Below are positions 41,351 through 54,100 of a DNA stretch of 64,000 bases, piece after piece. The notes beneath the pieces were generated by a model. It saw nothing but the letters and a program-made list of their open reading frames with translations. It had not been told where the DNA came from and ran no database searches. The translations under genes were made by a program, and so were the position numbers. Each line of letters opens with the position of its first letter. The stretch's first letter is position 1. The stretch covers positions 124,001 through 188,000 of the forward strand of contig NW_020825442.1 of the NCBI RefSeq assembly GCF_003286085.1. Reading direction: 5' to 3'. Source of the DNA: Drosophila persimilis. Its lineage: Eukaryota; Arthropoda; Insecta; Diptera; Drosophilidae.

Positions 41351-44300
41351 CATTTTGCGAATCTTTTTATTTCGCGTGGAGATACTCGTACCTTTTTAAG
41401 AGTTCAACATTTTGCTACAGGAGTAGAAGGAGGAGCAGCAGTGGCAAATCAATTCATCTTGGCTAAATCCTCTTTTTCATCTGTGGCCTGATTCCACGGT
41501 GCCATCACACAGTACCCCGTACCGTACCCGTTCGCAAACTGCTTTTCTGCTGGCTTGCAATAATTTCATTTTCCCAACAATTGAACTGGCAAAAAGGGAG
41601 CCCCTCCACTGCTGAAAAAAGGGGAAAACATGCGGGGCCACAGAGCAAAAGGAGAGCGCCGGAAACGGGAAGTGGGGAAATATACAGGGCCAGTGGTGGG
41701 GGTGGAGAAACAGGATAGACAGGCAGCACCAGCCATGGTTCCATGCTACACGATACCTCTTCCACCGAAGATTCATGCGAAATAGACAATGGACACCTCT
41801 CTGCATTTGCACCAAGTGATGCTAATATTCAGCTTTCAAGCGCTAAACATCTCCATACTAAAATAGTGTCGGTAGAAAACGTATCGTGTAATTGGAGGTA
41901 TCGAAATGAAGGCTCCCCTCGTTCTCGCTCGTTCTGTGCCACGCTCCAGTTGCGTTTTCAGTTGCCGCTGTATTTGGATAGAGAGAGGGAGCAGAGCAGT
42001 GGGTGGAGAGATGGGTAAAAGGGGGAAATTTGGTATGTGGCAAGTGGAATCATGGGGAAAGATGAGATAAAAGGAAAACAGCCGAAGAAAAGGTGAGTGC
42101 CAGCGGTGAGGACGACGACGATGACGACACCGGGGACAACTTTTGAGTCAGCTGTCTAAACACGGAAAATGCATCAAATTGCAACAGGAGCAACAGCAGA
42201 GCCAACAGCAACAGCAGCAGTGGCAAATCATCAAAAGTCATATCTCTTTCATATTATGCCAGCCCCTTTACAGCCACCACGGCCCGCCGCCGCCCCCTCC
42301 TCCTCCCCCTTTGCCCCCTGTGCTTTCTGGAGCGTGTAATATCCGTTTCCTGCATTTCCGGTTGCAGGCTAACGCCACGAACGCAAAGGACGAACGCGGA
42401 GCAGAGTTGCCTGAAAATTGCTAGCGGAAATGCTGCAAAATTAACGAGCAACGCGGTTAGGGAGGTGCGGAGGTGGAACGTGCAGCATGGTGGCATGGAT
42501 CCAGGTGGCAGTCAACAGGCAGACGCTACGAATACCATTTACTATTTGCCAAGGACCACGACCAGGACCAGGACCAGGGCCGGGACCAGGACCAGGAGCC
42601 CAAAGTTAATGCAAACAATTTTTTGCGCTTCAAAGAAGCATCTTTTCATGTTGTTGTTGTATTCCATCTTTTACCATTTTTCGAACGGGCTCCGGGCTCA
42701 GCAAAATGCAAATTCTCTCGCCGAGCCGGAGCCGGAGCCTGAGCCGGTGCTGGTGACGAAGTCAGAGTCCAGCTGGGAGGCAAAAGCGGTAGCAGCTGCA
42801 AATTAGACGCATCGCTTAACCAGCAATGACATAAAGCAGCCAAGTGGCAACACAAGCGCTAACAACGTCCTGGAGTCACCATCATCGTCATCCCAGTCGC
42901 CATCATCTCGTCTCAAATCAACACAAAATATGAAGCAAATCCAAGCTTTCCGGAACCGAAACTTTTGATACCCTTGCAAAATTATATTTACCATCTCTCC
43001 GATATGATACCTCTAGTAATACGATTTGGATCTTCTTCGGCAAAGGTAAATATGTATTTTCACTGAATCTACATTGGTTGAATCATCCATCATAGTTCTT
43101 CGATAAATGATGGCTACATATGTGCCCAGACGAATGGACACAGACCAGGAGACTGATCAAGAATATCCCCTTGCAGAGGGTATAATTATGGCAAAAGAAA
43201 ACTCTGCTTGGACAAGGGTATGCTGGAATACGAGGTACAAGAGATAGCAAAAGAGATGGCTAGAGGTGGATAGGAGGAGACGGGGAGAATGGTGTCCCTG
43301 TCCGTTGAGGGCAAATAAAGCATATGAAATTAATGAGCTCGTCACGTTTTGCGTATGGCCAACTGGTTCGGGGTCACCTTAATTATGGCCACAATTAACA
43401 GTTTCACCAGGCTCCTCCACCAGGCTCCATCAAAGGGCATGCCACACAGCGGGAAAGAGAGAGTGAGAGGGAGAGGGAGAGACAGAGACAGAGACAGACG
43501 GAGAGAGCAAGAGAGCGAGACAGATGGTGTGGTGCCACACATTTCATTTGGCAGGCCTGGCCACCATATCTCTCTGTCCTGTGGCTCCGGTTGTGGCTCT
43601 GTGTGGAATCTCATTACAAATTCAAATGCTTTGCATGAGCGCTGTCCTCCTTACCCCGTTGCCCCTTCTTCGTTCACAACTACCTGCCACCGTGCCACAT
43701 GACCCTCTCTGTCCACCTCCCTATCTCTCCCTCGCCCTCTCCCTCTCTGCGCTAGCCATCACTTGACGCTGTCCGCATGGCAAATGTTTCAGACCACGTT
43801 GTCACTCAATTATGTGCCAGGTGCGCAAAGCGTAGAATACTTTTCAGCACCCATCGCATTGCCCACCCACAGCCGCAGCCACCCTCGCACGGGTAGGTGG
43901 AAGTGGAAGTAGAGGTAGAGGTAGAGGTGGAGATAGGGCCCCGAGTGAGAGACAGACAGCTTTGGTGCAGCTGACCAGGTGACATAAATAGGAAAGGATT
44001 TCCGTGTGTGTACCAAACACTTCAGCCAGGAGAGGGGACTGACAGTGGACAGAGTCTTCAGAGTATGGGATACCCTGTGCAATGGCAACAAGGCAAGTAT
44101 GTTCATCCACAGGCAGTAACAGAAGCTAAAGGATCGTAAAAAATATCTATACAAAAGACACAATATATTTGTTCATCGTTCTTTTTTGTACATCGTTAGT
44201 TATTTGTATTTATTATTATTTGCCATTCCAAATTTAATGTTAATGATGTATGTTTATCCAACACTACTCTCGTCTGCTATTCTCATACTCTCTCTACTAT

Positions 44301-44389
44301 TGTCAAGTAGGCATTGATATTTGATTTGTTTATTCATTCGCCAATTGTCCCGACAATCACATAGAAATCGGAAAAGAAAAAATTGGAAA
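41351..44389. other. Intergenic DNA between rg and the second eL30-like gene
   Basis: No supported gene. Holds a CCACC/GCCGCC-rich patch near 42280-42315, tandem GACCAG copies at 42558-42598, the repeat fragment at 42967-43188, GA-rich tracts at 43450-43500, and GTAGAG/GTGGAA runs at 43892-43933. Confidence 0.7.
42967..43188. mobile_element. Short repeat-element fragment with ccttgca ends
   Basis: About 222 bases starting gatacccttgcaaaattata and ending ccccttgcagagggtataat. The end motif is a palindrome (ccctt-gca-gaggg) known from dispersed Drosophila non-autonomous elements, and related copies are at 4095-4112 and 54841-54868. No coding sequence. The family was not determined. Confidence 0.5.
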
Positions 44390-44465
44390 TATAAAAACCT
44401 CCCATAAGCATAAGAAAGCAAAGGCTAGAGTAAGTTAGCAAGTAAGCAAGTAAATAGGTGACCAA

Positions 44466-44473
44466 TATAAAAT
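44466..44473 (+). promoter_or_regulatory. TATA-like box of the second eL30-like gene
   Basis: TATAAAAT, 66 bases before the ATG at 44532, would place a start near 44497. A second candidate, TATAAAAA, is at 44390-44397. No initiator was confirmed. Confidence 0.4.
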
Positions 44474-44531
44474 AGTGGCCGTTTTCGTTGATAGCAAAAC
44501 AATGTGGCAAGCTTCTGCAGAACGAAAGATC

Positions 44532-45042
44532 ATGGAATATCTTCGAAAAAGACCAGAAACTTCGACTGACATGGAAAAGGAAATTTCTTCGGTGGGGAAT
44601 AAAAAGAAATGTATGTATGAGTACAGAAAGTAAGCAGCAATGTTTTACTGAAACCGAAATTGTTTCCGTTTTAGTCATCTGTAATAAGTCAATACAGGAA
44701 AATATTCGCATGACCGTGAAGGTAAACTGCGATGAGGTGTTCTGTAGCCACAGTTGCATGATGAAGGCCATTCGAGAGCAAAAGGCCAAGGTGGTCATCG
44801 TCGCCACCAAGACGCCGCCCTCGCAGAAAGCCGAGATTGAGCATTACGCCAAGGTGGCCAAGTGTCAAATCATTTACTACGGCGGCAGATTTATTGAGTG
44901 CGCGAACTCGTGCGGGAAAGTCTTCCTCTTTTGTACAGTGGCCATAAGCACTCAGAAAGATGCAGCCATCATCCGTTCGTTGTCGGAAAAGTTAGTGGCT
45001 GGCATTGCTCTGTTTTTGGATGGCAAAGACGTAACAAATTAA
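44532..45042 (+). CDS. Second eL30-like (RpL30-like) protein, two exons
   Basis: Exon 1 is 44532-44610, the intron 44611-44674 (64 bases, donor gtatgt, pyrimidine-rich end ttccgttttag) and exon 2 44675-45042. The product is 148 residues. Homology to eL30 covers about residues 30-130: SIQENIRM (eL30 SLESINSRL), REQKAKVVIVATKTP, QKAEIEHYAKVAKCQIIYYG, ANSCGKVFLFCTVAIS and DAAIIRSL. The N terminus is Lys-rich (GNKKKF), as in eL30, and there is an extra C-terminal tail (VAGIALFLDGKDVTN). The GYKQ motif and the Gly-Asn-Asn-Glu-Leu-Gly RNA-contact loop of eL30 are lost (CSHS, GGRFIECAN), so binding of the normal kink-turn looks unlikely. An AATAAA follows at 45079. Without splicing the same frame is open from an ATG at 44488 (184 residues), but the intron has normal fly length and signals. 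Function unknown; not a simple dead copy because the frame and splice sites are intact. Confidence 0.8.
44611..44674 (+). other. Intron of the second eL30-like gene
   Basis: 64 bases, GT-AG, donor gtatgt, branch-like ttactgaaac, acceptor gttttag. It splits a codon after its first base and the two exons stay in frame. Confidence 0.7.
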
Positions 45043-45078
45043 ATCGGCTGTCAAAATCCTCTCCCAAATACATCAAAA

Positions 45079-45084
45079 AATAAA
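45079..45084 (+). terminator. Poly(A) signal AATAAA of the second eL30-like gene
   Basis: AATAAA about 36 bases after the TAA at 45040-45042, at a typical distance for a compact Drosophila gene. Confidence 0.55.
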
Positions 45085-46354
45085 ATCAGAGGATATTTAC
45101 GTATGTGAAACCCTGCAAAACTTGGTGGGTGGTATGGGGGAAGCAGCAGCATTCTTCACACATTGGATTCGAAAGGTGATTATCGTCGAACCCCCAGAAT
45201 CACCGAGTGCTTTGGCATCTGTAACGCTCGCTCTCTCCTGCTCGGTCGATGCTCATTCGCAATTTTCCCCTGCTCTCCTGTCCTGCCCTGTCCTGCCCTG
45301 TCCTGTCCTCTGCTCTGCCCTCCTTTCGTTTCCTGTGGATGCTGCAGTTTGACGAACTTTGTCACCCGATAAATAATGCAATTTGTAATTAAGTCAGTCA
45401 ACCAGTTAGTCGATGCGGCGGCCAGATAAGTGGGAGGCACCAGGCACCTGGCGGTAGCCAGGGATAGGAATATGTTGCAGCCATCTGTGTGGCGGGTAAT
45501 TAGAAATCGTTGGCAAACAACACCTAAAGCGAAAGACATACATACGTGCTACATATGTATCTGCATATTTTTCCCACCACGAGAGCAGAGCGTCTTGCCA
45601 AACGGGGACGGAGCAATCCCAATTGAAGGCACTTGAAGGATGCTCAAGCGAAGCTTGTGGCGTGTATGGCTTGTGTGGGGGCATGGTAGTGCGTGTTTGC
45701 TGCATGGCACTGATGGAATGTTTGATTAACGAAATATTTAGAATGTTAATTAAGGTAAATGGGGTTGGCCACAAGATGCAAAGTGGCGAGTGCTCCGCCA
45801 CAGTGGATGGTGATGTTATTAGCACATACCTAAACGCAGTCGCTCAGTCGCTCGGCTTACACCCACAGCTTACACGCCGTCACACACTCATGCATGCATG
45901 TGGTGCATGCAACAATGGGCGGGCAAGAAGGGAGGAATGAACACACACCCATTTTCTGCGCAGCAATCGTGGAACAGCAGAGGGTATATTGTACCAATGG
46001 AGATGTATGCAGAAGAAAGCAGTCCTTGCAGTATCGGATAAGGATAGATTTGGTGCAGGGTACACCAAAATCCATTTCAATCAAAAAAGCAGGTATCCTT
46101 GTCTCCATATGGCCACTATTAGAGCGGCGTTCGTATGAGTGGTGTTTCTTCTTTTTGGGGAAACTGTCAACGCCCGCAAATTGTCATTGTCCTGCAGGGA
46201 CTTTTGCTCGATTCCCATTGTTAGTGCTCCGCCTCCGCCTCCGCCGCCGTCCCCGCCACTCTCTCACTGCCGCACACTCATTTGTTGGAGCTTACGCTTA
46301 ATGCAGCAACCAGACACACAACGCGTGTAACGTAACCCACCCAACCATCAGCCT

Positions 46355-46371
46355 CCCCCCCCCCCCCCCCC
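46355..46371 (+). repeat. C17 homopolymer
   Basis: Seventeen C in a row, so a G-run on the minus strand. The exact length is uncertain in any assembly. Confidence 0.85.
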
Positions 46372-49257
46372 TGGCTCCCTGCCGTTCAGCCATTCATTTG
46401 CATGAAAGATGCATGGAGCATGGGGCATGGAGCGGTGGCGGGAGACCATTACGCAACATGTTAGCGTATTTGTGCAAAATTAATTCTTTATCTCTCCCTC
46501 ACTCTCTATCTATGTATCTTTTGTTGCTTTTGTGCTGGCACCACCCGCACGGCACCGCACCGCACAGCCCGCCGCACCAGCATGGGAAAACAAAGGAGGA
46601 CGAAAAAACGACAAAAAGCGAATACTGTTATTTCACAAAAACCAAAAGGAGGAAAGGCTTGTCCAACATACGAAGTCTTGAATACCCTACCCCTGTTCAC
46701 TTCTTTGCCAACAAAAAGATACAGTAGTCCGATATAAGCATGTGTAAAAGTGTCGCAGAAGAGGAAACTGATTTTGGTCGGGAATGAAGCTCTTTATCTC
46801 GTTAGTAGAGTGCTGCGAGGGTGTACAAATTTCTATTGGAGTTTGGCTTGCATATTTGTGTGCTTCGGGAAGTGGAAAGTGGAAAGTGGCAAGTGGGAAG
46901 TGGCAGGTGGGAATGGAAATGGAAATGGGATTGCCAAGAGGAAGCGCTAAAGCGAGACATCTGTTGGCAGCGAAGAAAAAGCGAGAAACCATCCAGCCAT
47001 TGACTTTGGCACAAAACCGTTTTAAAGAGAACTCCCATAATCGAATGCACATCTTTCGAACGGAAGACATTCGCCACGAGTGGCTCTGGTGTTTTCCCAA
47101 TAAAATACATATTAACAAGTGATCGGCACTTCGAAAGAGTTACAACCTTGCAGGGCCATAAAATGGTTAATGAGAGAGCAGAGAGAGTTGCTAGAGGTGG
47201 AGACAGAGGGAGTCGGCAATGCGGATGTGGAGGGGAAATGCCACTTTGCGGTCAACAGGAACAGCACGACACGTCAGGGCACGCCCTTCCATTCGCTGCA
47301 CTGCACCCACCTGTCCGCAGGCGCCACTGCCCCTGCCACCGCCCCTGCCCCTGCCCCTGCCTCTCTGTCTATCTGTCCGTCTGTGTAGTGCTCTCTTTCA
47401 GTCTGTGTCCATTTTCCCAGTGGGTGCGATACACGTTTCATTCAATTTATTTGCCATTTCCCATTTCAATTCGTTTCGGGCCGCCAATTACCCAGCGTGG
47501 ACCCTGGTCATGGGCATCGCCTCTACCTTCCCCTGGCCTCTGCCTTCTCTCTCTTTTCTGCACATCATCTTTCAGGCCGTCGTCCATCGTGACCATCCGG
47601 AGCATCCTTTCCCTGGCTGAGTGTGTGTGGCTCAGCTTGAAGCCGTTTCACGCAGCGACGTTGCAAAAACAATGCTGTTGCAAAGATACAGCAGAAAAGC
47701 GAGCGGGAGAGAGAGATAGAGCCAGAGAGACAATGTCAAGAGAACCAACAGCAGCAGCAGCAGGGGGAAAGGGGAGGACAGTGGGGTGACGTGCGGATGC
47801 GGCGGCTGCTGGCAGTGCCACATCATCATTAGCATATTGACATGTGGCCAAATTTGGTCACGTTCCATTTCATTTCAATCCATTTCGACATCTCGAACGG
47901 AGCTCAAATCAATTTCCCGTCTGTATTGTTTCGAGCCTTCGATCCCTACCCCTTCTATCACTCTTTGTCCCTCTCTCTGTCGCCTCATTTCTCTGTGGGT
48001 TCTATATAATGCAGATAAGTCAAGAACCATACTTGGCCCACAGCAAAATGAATTGGGAGGGAGGGGGAAACACACAGGCGAACGGCCAAGAAGGGCCAAG
48101 GATGGAATACAGCCACCGAACTGCGTAAGAGACTAATTGGTGTTTGTGCCTCATACACTGGGAGAAAGAGTGGATCATTTGCGGATATTGAATGTTGGGA
48201 GGTGCGCATAAAAGAGGCCCAACGACTGGAGGACTACTTAATGGAGTAGCAGATGGCTCTTTTTCGAAGTCATACCTTACTCCGTCAATTATCTCTCATA
48301 CGAACTACTGAACCTTCTGAAAGCAGCAATATTTAGGTGAAAGTTAATGCTTAAAAGTTGTACACAAAGGGACAGTTCAGGATAAATTTGAGTGACTTTC
48401 CCAAGTAAATTGGTCAATAAGGTCAACCAATGCAGGAAGTCTTTTTGGAAGACTCCTCAAAAAGAATTCGGAATTAAAATCATTAGAAATGGAGCTATAT
48501 TACACTCATTTCGTACATCATATCCTCCACCACATCAACCGATTCTAATATTGATTTGAATTTGATGGAAATATTGCTTCAAAGTGTTTCCAAATATCCA
48601 CATCACATACATATGCATACAAGATTAAAAAGAGAGATGAAGTTCCGTTGGAGGGTGCCTACGTCTCAGGCACTGACCCCCCTGACCATCTTGTCTTAAA
48701 GTTTCACATCAGTTAAGCGAATTCCTGCTGCAACGGCAGCTTCCGTTCGATCTTCGATGGACGGAATTTTGCCTCAAATATTTTCTCTGTTTTTCCGCTA
48801 TCTCTGTTCTCATTGAGCTGCCAGGAATGGCAACAGCAGCAATAGCAAAAGAAGCAGAAGCAGCAGGAATCGCAGACAACCAGCAACATCACAAACAGGA
48901 AGCATCAGCACTCAACGGATTCGATGGGGACTCCCAGGCAGATAGCAGATGGGAGATGGGAGAACTATTTGCGGAGGACAGGGATTGTAGAGGAATTGGC
49001 TGAGCCCTGAGTCTAATGCCAGCTAAGAAGTCGGCCAGTGCCTTTGACAGGCTTTTGCTGCCACACCCAATGCTCTCCTCCTCGATAAGGAAAAGTTGAA
49101 CGAGAAATGTGTAGCATCTATCCACCCATCTTCGATAAGTTTTCCTCTGGCTCGCAATGAGCTCTTCTATTTTCTTATATTTTTCATTTTGATTGTCTCG
49201 AGCAGCAACTTTTCTTACGCTCCATTATAAAATGCGAGTGAAGTGGAAGAGGGAGTA

Positions 49258-49325
49258 CGGGATTGGGGCTTGGGCTTGTGTTGGGGTTGGGGTTGGGATT
49301 GGCGCTTGGGTTGGGTTTAGGGGAA
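49258..49325 (+). repeat. TTGGGG/TTGGGC-type hexamer tandem
   Basis: About eleven imperfect copies of a G-rich hexamer (ttgggg, ttgggc, ttggcg). It resembles telomere-like repeats of other organisms, but Drosophila telomeres are retrotransposon-based, so it is best taken as an interstitial simple repeat. Confidence 0.8.
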
Positions 49326-49674
49326 GCAGCTTTTGGCACGAAATAATATTTGCATAATAGCAAACAGAACAAACTGCAGGTCTCCGGCTCTGGTTCGGGT
49401 TCTGGTTCTGGTCTCAGTGCCGTTCCTGGTACTTGGCCAAAAGATGACAAATGACATTAAGGAGGCTTAGCGCTTGCGTTTTTGCCGCTTTATCAACTAC
49501 CCAGAGAGACAGATGGAGAGAGTGGACAGGGACGGGGACAGGGACCCATCTCCCCTCATCACCATCATCAGCGTCATCATCGCATTTGGAATTTGACTTT
49601 CAAAACGAATGCAGTCAGTCTCCAGTATCAGGCCCCCACGTCCCATGCCATCCCATTCTATCCCATCCCATCCC

Positions 49675-49709
49675 AGCCCGTCCCAGCCCGTCCCAGCCCG
49701 TCCCAGCGC
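49675..49709 (+). repeat. CCCGTCCCAG minisatellite
   Basis: Three and a half exact copies of a 10-base unit, following CCCATCCCAT-type units. Confidence 0.85.
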
Positions 49710-51180
49710 TCCAGCCCTGTGTTCCTCCAGGCAGCCAGCAACGCACACTTGTGCATCCGGCGACCTCGTCCTTTGCCACCGATGGAGACTCTCAGCCACG
49801 AGGCCTGCTCCGCCTCCTGCTTCCATCCACAGACTGCAATTATTTTTTGCGCGATGGCACGGGGAAAGTGGAACAGGGAACGATGAGAGGCGAACGCGAA
49901 CGCGAACGAAACGAGGAACGGAACGTGGAACGTGCAGCGCTCTTTGATCCTCTTCGGCCATATATTTGCTAACGACAATGACAGCGATGTCTACCAAAGA
50001 TTCAGGTGTACATATATACATACGTACATATATACGTATACAGTTATATGTATATACTATATCTTTATATAAATAGATATATTTCCCCCCTCTCTCACTC
50101 TCTCTCTCACTGTCTGGCCCTGTCTCTATGAGTGTATGTGTGTGTGTTCTGCTGGTAGTATTTGTTTTATGGCCACGCCCGCCACTTGGGCCAAGTGCAA
50201 CTGCAGCCAACTTTTTGCACGCCGCTCAGGCAACACTTGAAACTTCTCAATGGCACTCGGTGTGGCATCACCTAACCCTCACCGTCACCCTCACCCTCAT
50301 CATCACCATCACCATCACCGTCACCCATTACGACCCATCTCCCTGTCGCCTCTTCCTATCTATATTTTGAGACCGCCGACCCCCACGAATCGGAGTAAAA
50401 GTCATTCCTAATTCTGGGGCTTGCGCTTGCTCTCCGAGTTCGGGGGTCTACGGAGGCAGGTGCATATTTTTAGCGCTAAGCACGTCGATGGCTGCCAAAT
50501 TAGAGACAAAAATGGTGGTTGCTGCTGTGGAGGCTACCGACTCGATGCCCTTCGATTCCGCATTCAAGATATGCTGCGCTTTAAGAGCTGACAATTGACA
50601 ACTGAATTGAATTTGTTTCGCACGAAAGAGGAAACCAAAATCCTTGCAGTTTACTTAACAAACTGTCCAAATTTAAGAATATTGCTAAGACTCGAGACGG
50701 AAAATTACAAAGCGTGAAGGTACGTGAATCGGAGCATTTTCTGACAGAACAATATGCTTCTTCTCAAATGAATGCCTTCTGATAGGTCTTAATGATTTCT
50801 AGGTGCTAGCTGGTGTGCAATAAATGAGCATTCTTGGGTCGACTGTTTGAGTAATGACTCAAATCTGACCTCTCGAAGCATTGCAACAAGTTAGATGGAT
50901 TCGATGGTGGGGACTCTTTTAATACTTAAACTTACTCCTGCATATCTTGTATATCTCGATACTCCTGCTTCTGGGTAGAATGAACAACGCCTTGCCCATA
51001 TTTCGGGTTCCATATAGTCTCGCGCTGTTCTCAAAGCCTTAGGTTTCTTGAAAAGCTACTCTGCATACAATTTACACAGCATTATTGAGGACTATCCCTT
51101 TGCACGTATATTTTAATGGTTCAGCAGAGGCTTAAAGCTATCAGGAGCCCCAAAAATGTATCAAGATTATTAATTTATTT

Positions 51181-54100
51181 CATATGCAACCTTAGGTTAG
51201 GTTAGGTTTGTTTACAGGTGTAAAATATTCTGAGAAAGGATAGCTTATATGGAAAGAAAAGAAACCACAAAGAAAACCAAACACCCATATCATGCGGCTG
51301 CCATAAGCGCAATTTCTTTTACTTTTTTGTGTATTTTTTTGTATTTGCTTGGAAAATATATATTCCATAAGAGCATTTAAAGCTTCTTTTTGTTGGCTAA
51401 GTTTTCCCTTTTCGCACCCCTGAGTCCTTCGGGCATTGCGTTTTCTCGTTGGCTGGTCGGGTGGTGTGGGAGAGGAATTTTCAATTCGCATTCTGTGAAA
51501 TTCGAAACGTCTTCGGCCATTGGCCATTTGGGATGCTCGTTATCAAAATGTCAGCCAGTTTTATTGCTGTTCCTGTTGCTGCTGCTGTCATTGTCAACGC
51601 TCTACGCTGAATGCCATGAAAGATTGCGCTGCATCTTCGGCACGTCCGTCTGCCTCTGGCCTTGTCCTCATCCCTCGTTGGTCCTGGCGAACAACCTGTC
51701 CAGGTTTTTGGTAGATGCTGGATGCAATTTTCCCATTTTCCCCAGACTACCGACTCTGGCTGCAAGGTAAAGACGGAGTGGAAGAAATATGGCAGGAAAA
51801 TTGCAGGAATAGCTGGAAAAACGAAGTCCAGGCGAAGTGAAAAGGAAAACAAAATCAAAAAGCACTCACATATTTTCCAATTTGGTGAGAAGGAAAACGA
51901 CGATGACGGCGTCATCTCCTCTCCGTCTTGCTACTGTATCTGCTGCTTTGCTCCTTCTTTGAGTATCGCTGATGTGCATGCAATTGGCAAACCGAATGTC
52001 ACATGGCCACAGTCCACAGGTCCACACGGGTCCACAAGGGTCCAGGGGTTGAAATTGAAGCAAAGGGTGATGCAGCAAGCTGCCATTTTTCATCTGGCAT
52101 TGCTGTACGGTCCAGTACGGTCCGGTCTGTTGTTGCATGGTCATTACCAGGCCAAGCCAGTTGCAGCAGAATCCACCCACACATTCGGAGCAATGCCAAG
52201 GACCGAGGACAGTCGACCATTCATCATCGTTTGGCCAGCAGCAACAGCAGCAAAAAGTATGGGACAACATTTAGAAATACTCGTACTAGCAATATGGCAA
52301 GCCCCGAAGTTGGAATCCCCTTTCCAGCCAAACAACAGTCAACAAATCAATCAAGTTGTCCAAGAACACACCAGGTTCAGAGGGAGCGACAGGGATATAC
52401 ATACGTACATAGGGTATGCTTACAGGAATCCTGAATTCCCGCGTCGAGGGCGAGGCAAGGGCACAACGACAGCTGCTGGACGGAGGGACTGAGGTCATTC
52501 CTGGGCATGCATCCCCATCCAATTCTGCTTCCGTTTCGTACTGCACTCCCCCTTCGTAGGCCTGAAGCTGTCAGAAGCATCAGAAGCATCAGAGGCAGAC
52601 GAAAGAAGGCATCCACAGAGTGCAATTCATCTTTTGGGTAAGCAACAAATGAGTAGTGCAAATAAATACGTTGAGAGCTGTCGCTCTACTTGTTAGCGGA
52701 CAGAACATACTTATAATAACTTCTCAGAAGTTAAACAGAGTTGGAGCAAGCCTCACTCAAATACCCGTACAAGAAGTCGCAGCTTTAAGTGAAATGTGAG
52801 CAGTAATGCATGGCTGACAGCACTAACATTCTCTATACACGAGTTTCATTCAGAGCACAAGTCCAGGAGCATCCCCCAGTAGCAAAAAACCTACTCCTCC
52901 TCTGACTCCTCCTGTCGACATATGTCCCATGTCCGGCCATGGCATCCTGGTCCATCATGTAAATTCCTATGCATCAGCAGCATCATATCCCATCAATTCA
53001 TGGACCCTCGCTGGGTGTGTCCTTCGCTTCAAGGCCGCTGGCATTACGGTAATTGCAGGGATTTGTCACAGCCCCAAAACAACAACAACAGCAAAAAAAT
53101 ACATACAGCTTAAAACATGAAATAATAAAAATGAATAGAAAAATAAATTCACTCGTGGTGGGAAAGGGTGGTGCGGTGATGCTGTGGTTCTGTGGTTCTG
53201 TGTGCGGAGGGGAAGGGGAAGGGGATGGCAGGGGGATCTGTCCACAGGCTGCTGGGGGCTCAAATGCAAATATTTGTTTAATCAATTCTATATGCGGATG
53301 CAACCACAACACCCACGTGCACACACACACGGCATACAGTGCGTGCCACAGCTTTAGGGCTTGAGGCTATTCAGGTGCCTCACCTGGTGGTGCTTATGGG
53401 CAGTGGATCGTAAGAAGCGGATAATAGAATAGGTGTCATCGCTCAGGTATTGGTATCAGCTACTGTCCTCCTTCGTTTAAACGAATTTAATTAAAAGTTA
53501 ACTGATTTTCTTTGGGAATAAGTCGAAGGCCTTACTCAAACGAAAAGGTGTTATTCAGATCATGACTAAGAGCAGGCAAAGGTGACTCACAGTGAAACCA
53601 TTCGAAGACTGTTCGATAATTATCGATACCCTTGCGTATCAAACTTATCGAGAGACTAATAGCAGGCAATGGCCATTGGTAGTAAGGTCGTTGTGAAGCT
53701 CTATCGTCACGAAACGTACTGCATCCCGCTTCCCGAAGAGCTGCAGCATAACATGCATACAGTAGTGGATTCGAGTATATATTGATATATGTGGGTATGT
53801 GTACGCCGTGTACGTGTGTACAGTGTGTGCAGACGCATAAGGACGCTTGTACAGGTTATGTGCATATCAATGTTCGCCTCAATGCCTGCGGCCAATTTGC
53901 ATCTGGGGGCGGCAATGGCCGTAGGAAGGCTGGTTCTTATTCAGGGTGTGGGGGGCACGATCTGGGTTTGGGTTCGGGGTTCGGGTTTTGGTTTGGTTTG
54001 TTATTTTTGGGGATTTGGGTTCTCCTTTTGCCGCTGCTCTATTTGTGCCAGAGAGAATTCTGCGGTGCAATTGTGAAATGCGAGCAAATTGGATTTTCTA

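Larger units (their letters stand above)
45085..51180. other. Non-coding stretch, first part of the gene-poor region
   Basis: No conserved protein on either strand. It holds CCTGCC/CCTGTC tandem copies (45276-45310), a C17 run (46355-46371), GTGGAAA/GTGGCAA tandem copies (46868-46930), GGTTGGG tandem copies (49258-49325) and a CCCGTCCCAG minisatellite (49675-49709). Frames of 213 and 237 codons lie on these repeats or lack any family resemblance. Confidence 0.65.

Noticed and set aside
47148..47789. 213-codon + frame
   Set aside because: Runs through CCTGCCCC and CTCT simple repeats, with no family resemblance or gene signals.
49258..49325. Telomere-like G-rich hexamers
   Set aside because: Drosophila does not use telomerase-type repeats, and the copies are degenerate; treated as a simple repeat.
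49497..50210. 237-codon minus frame
   Set aside because: Overlaps the CCCGTCCCAG minisatellite and GT/TATA repeats; no domain seen.
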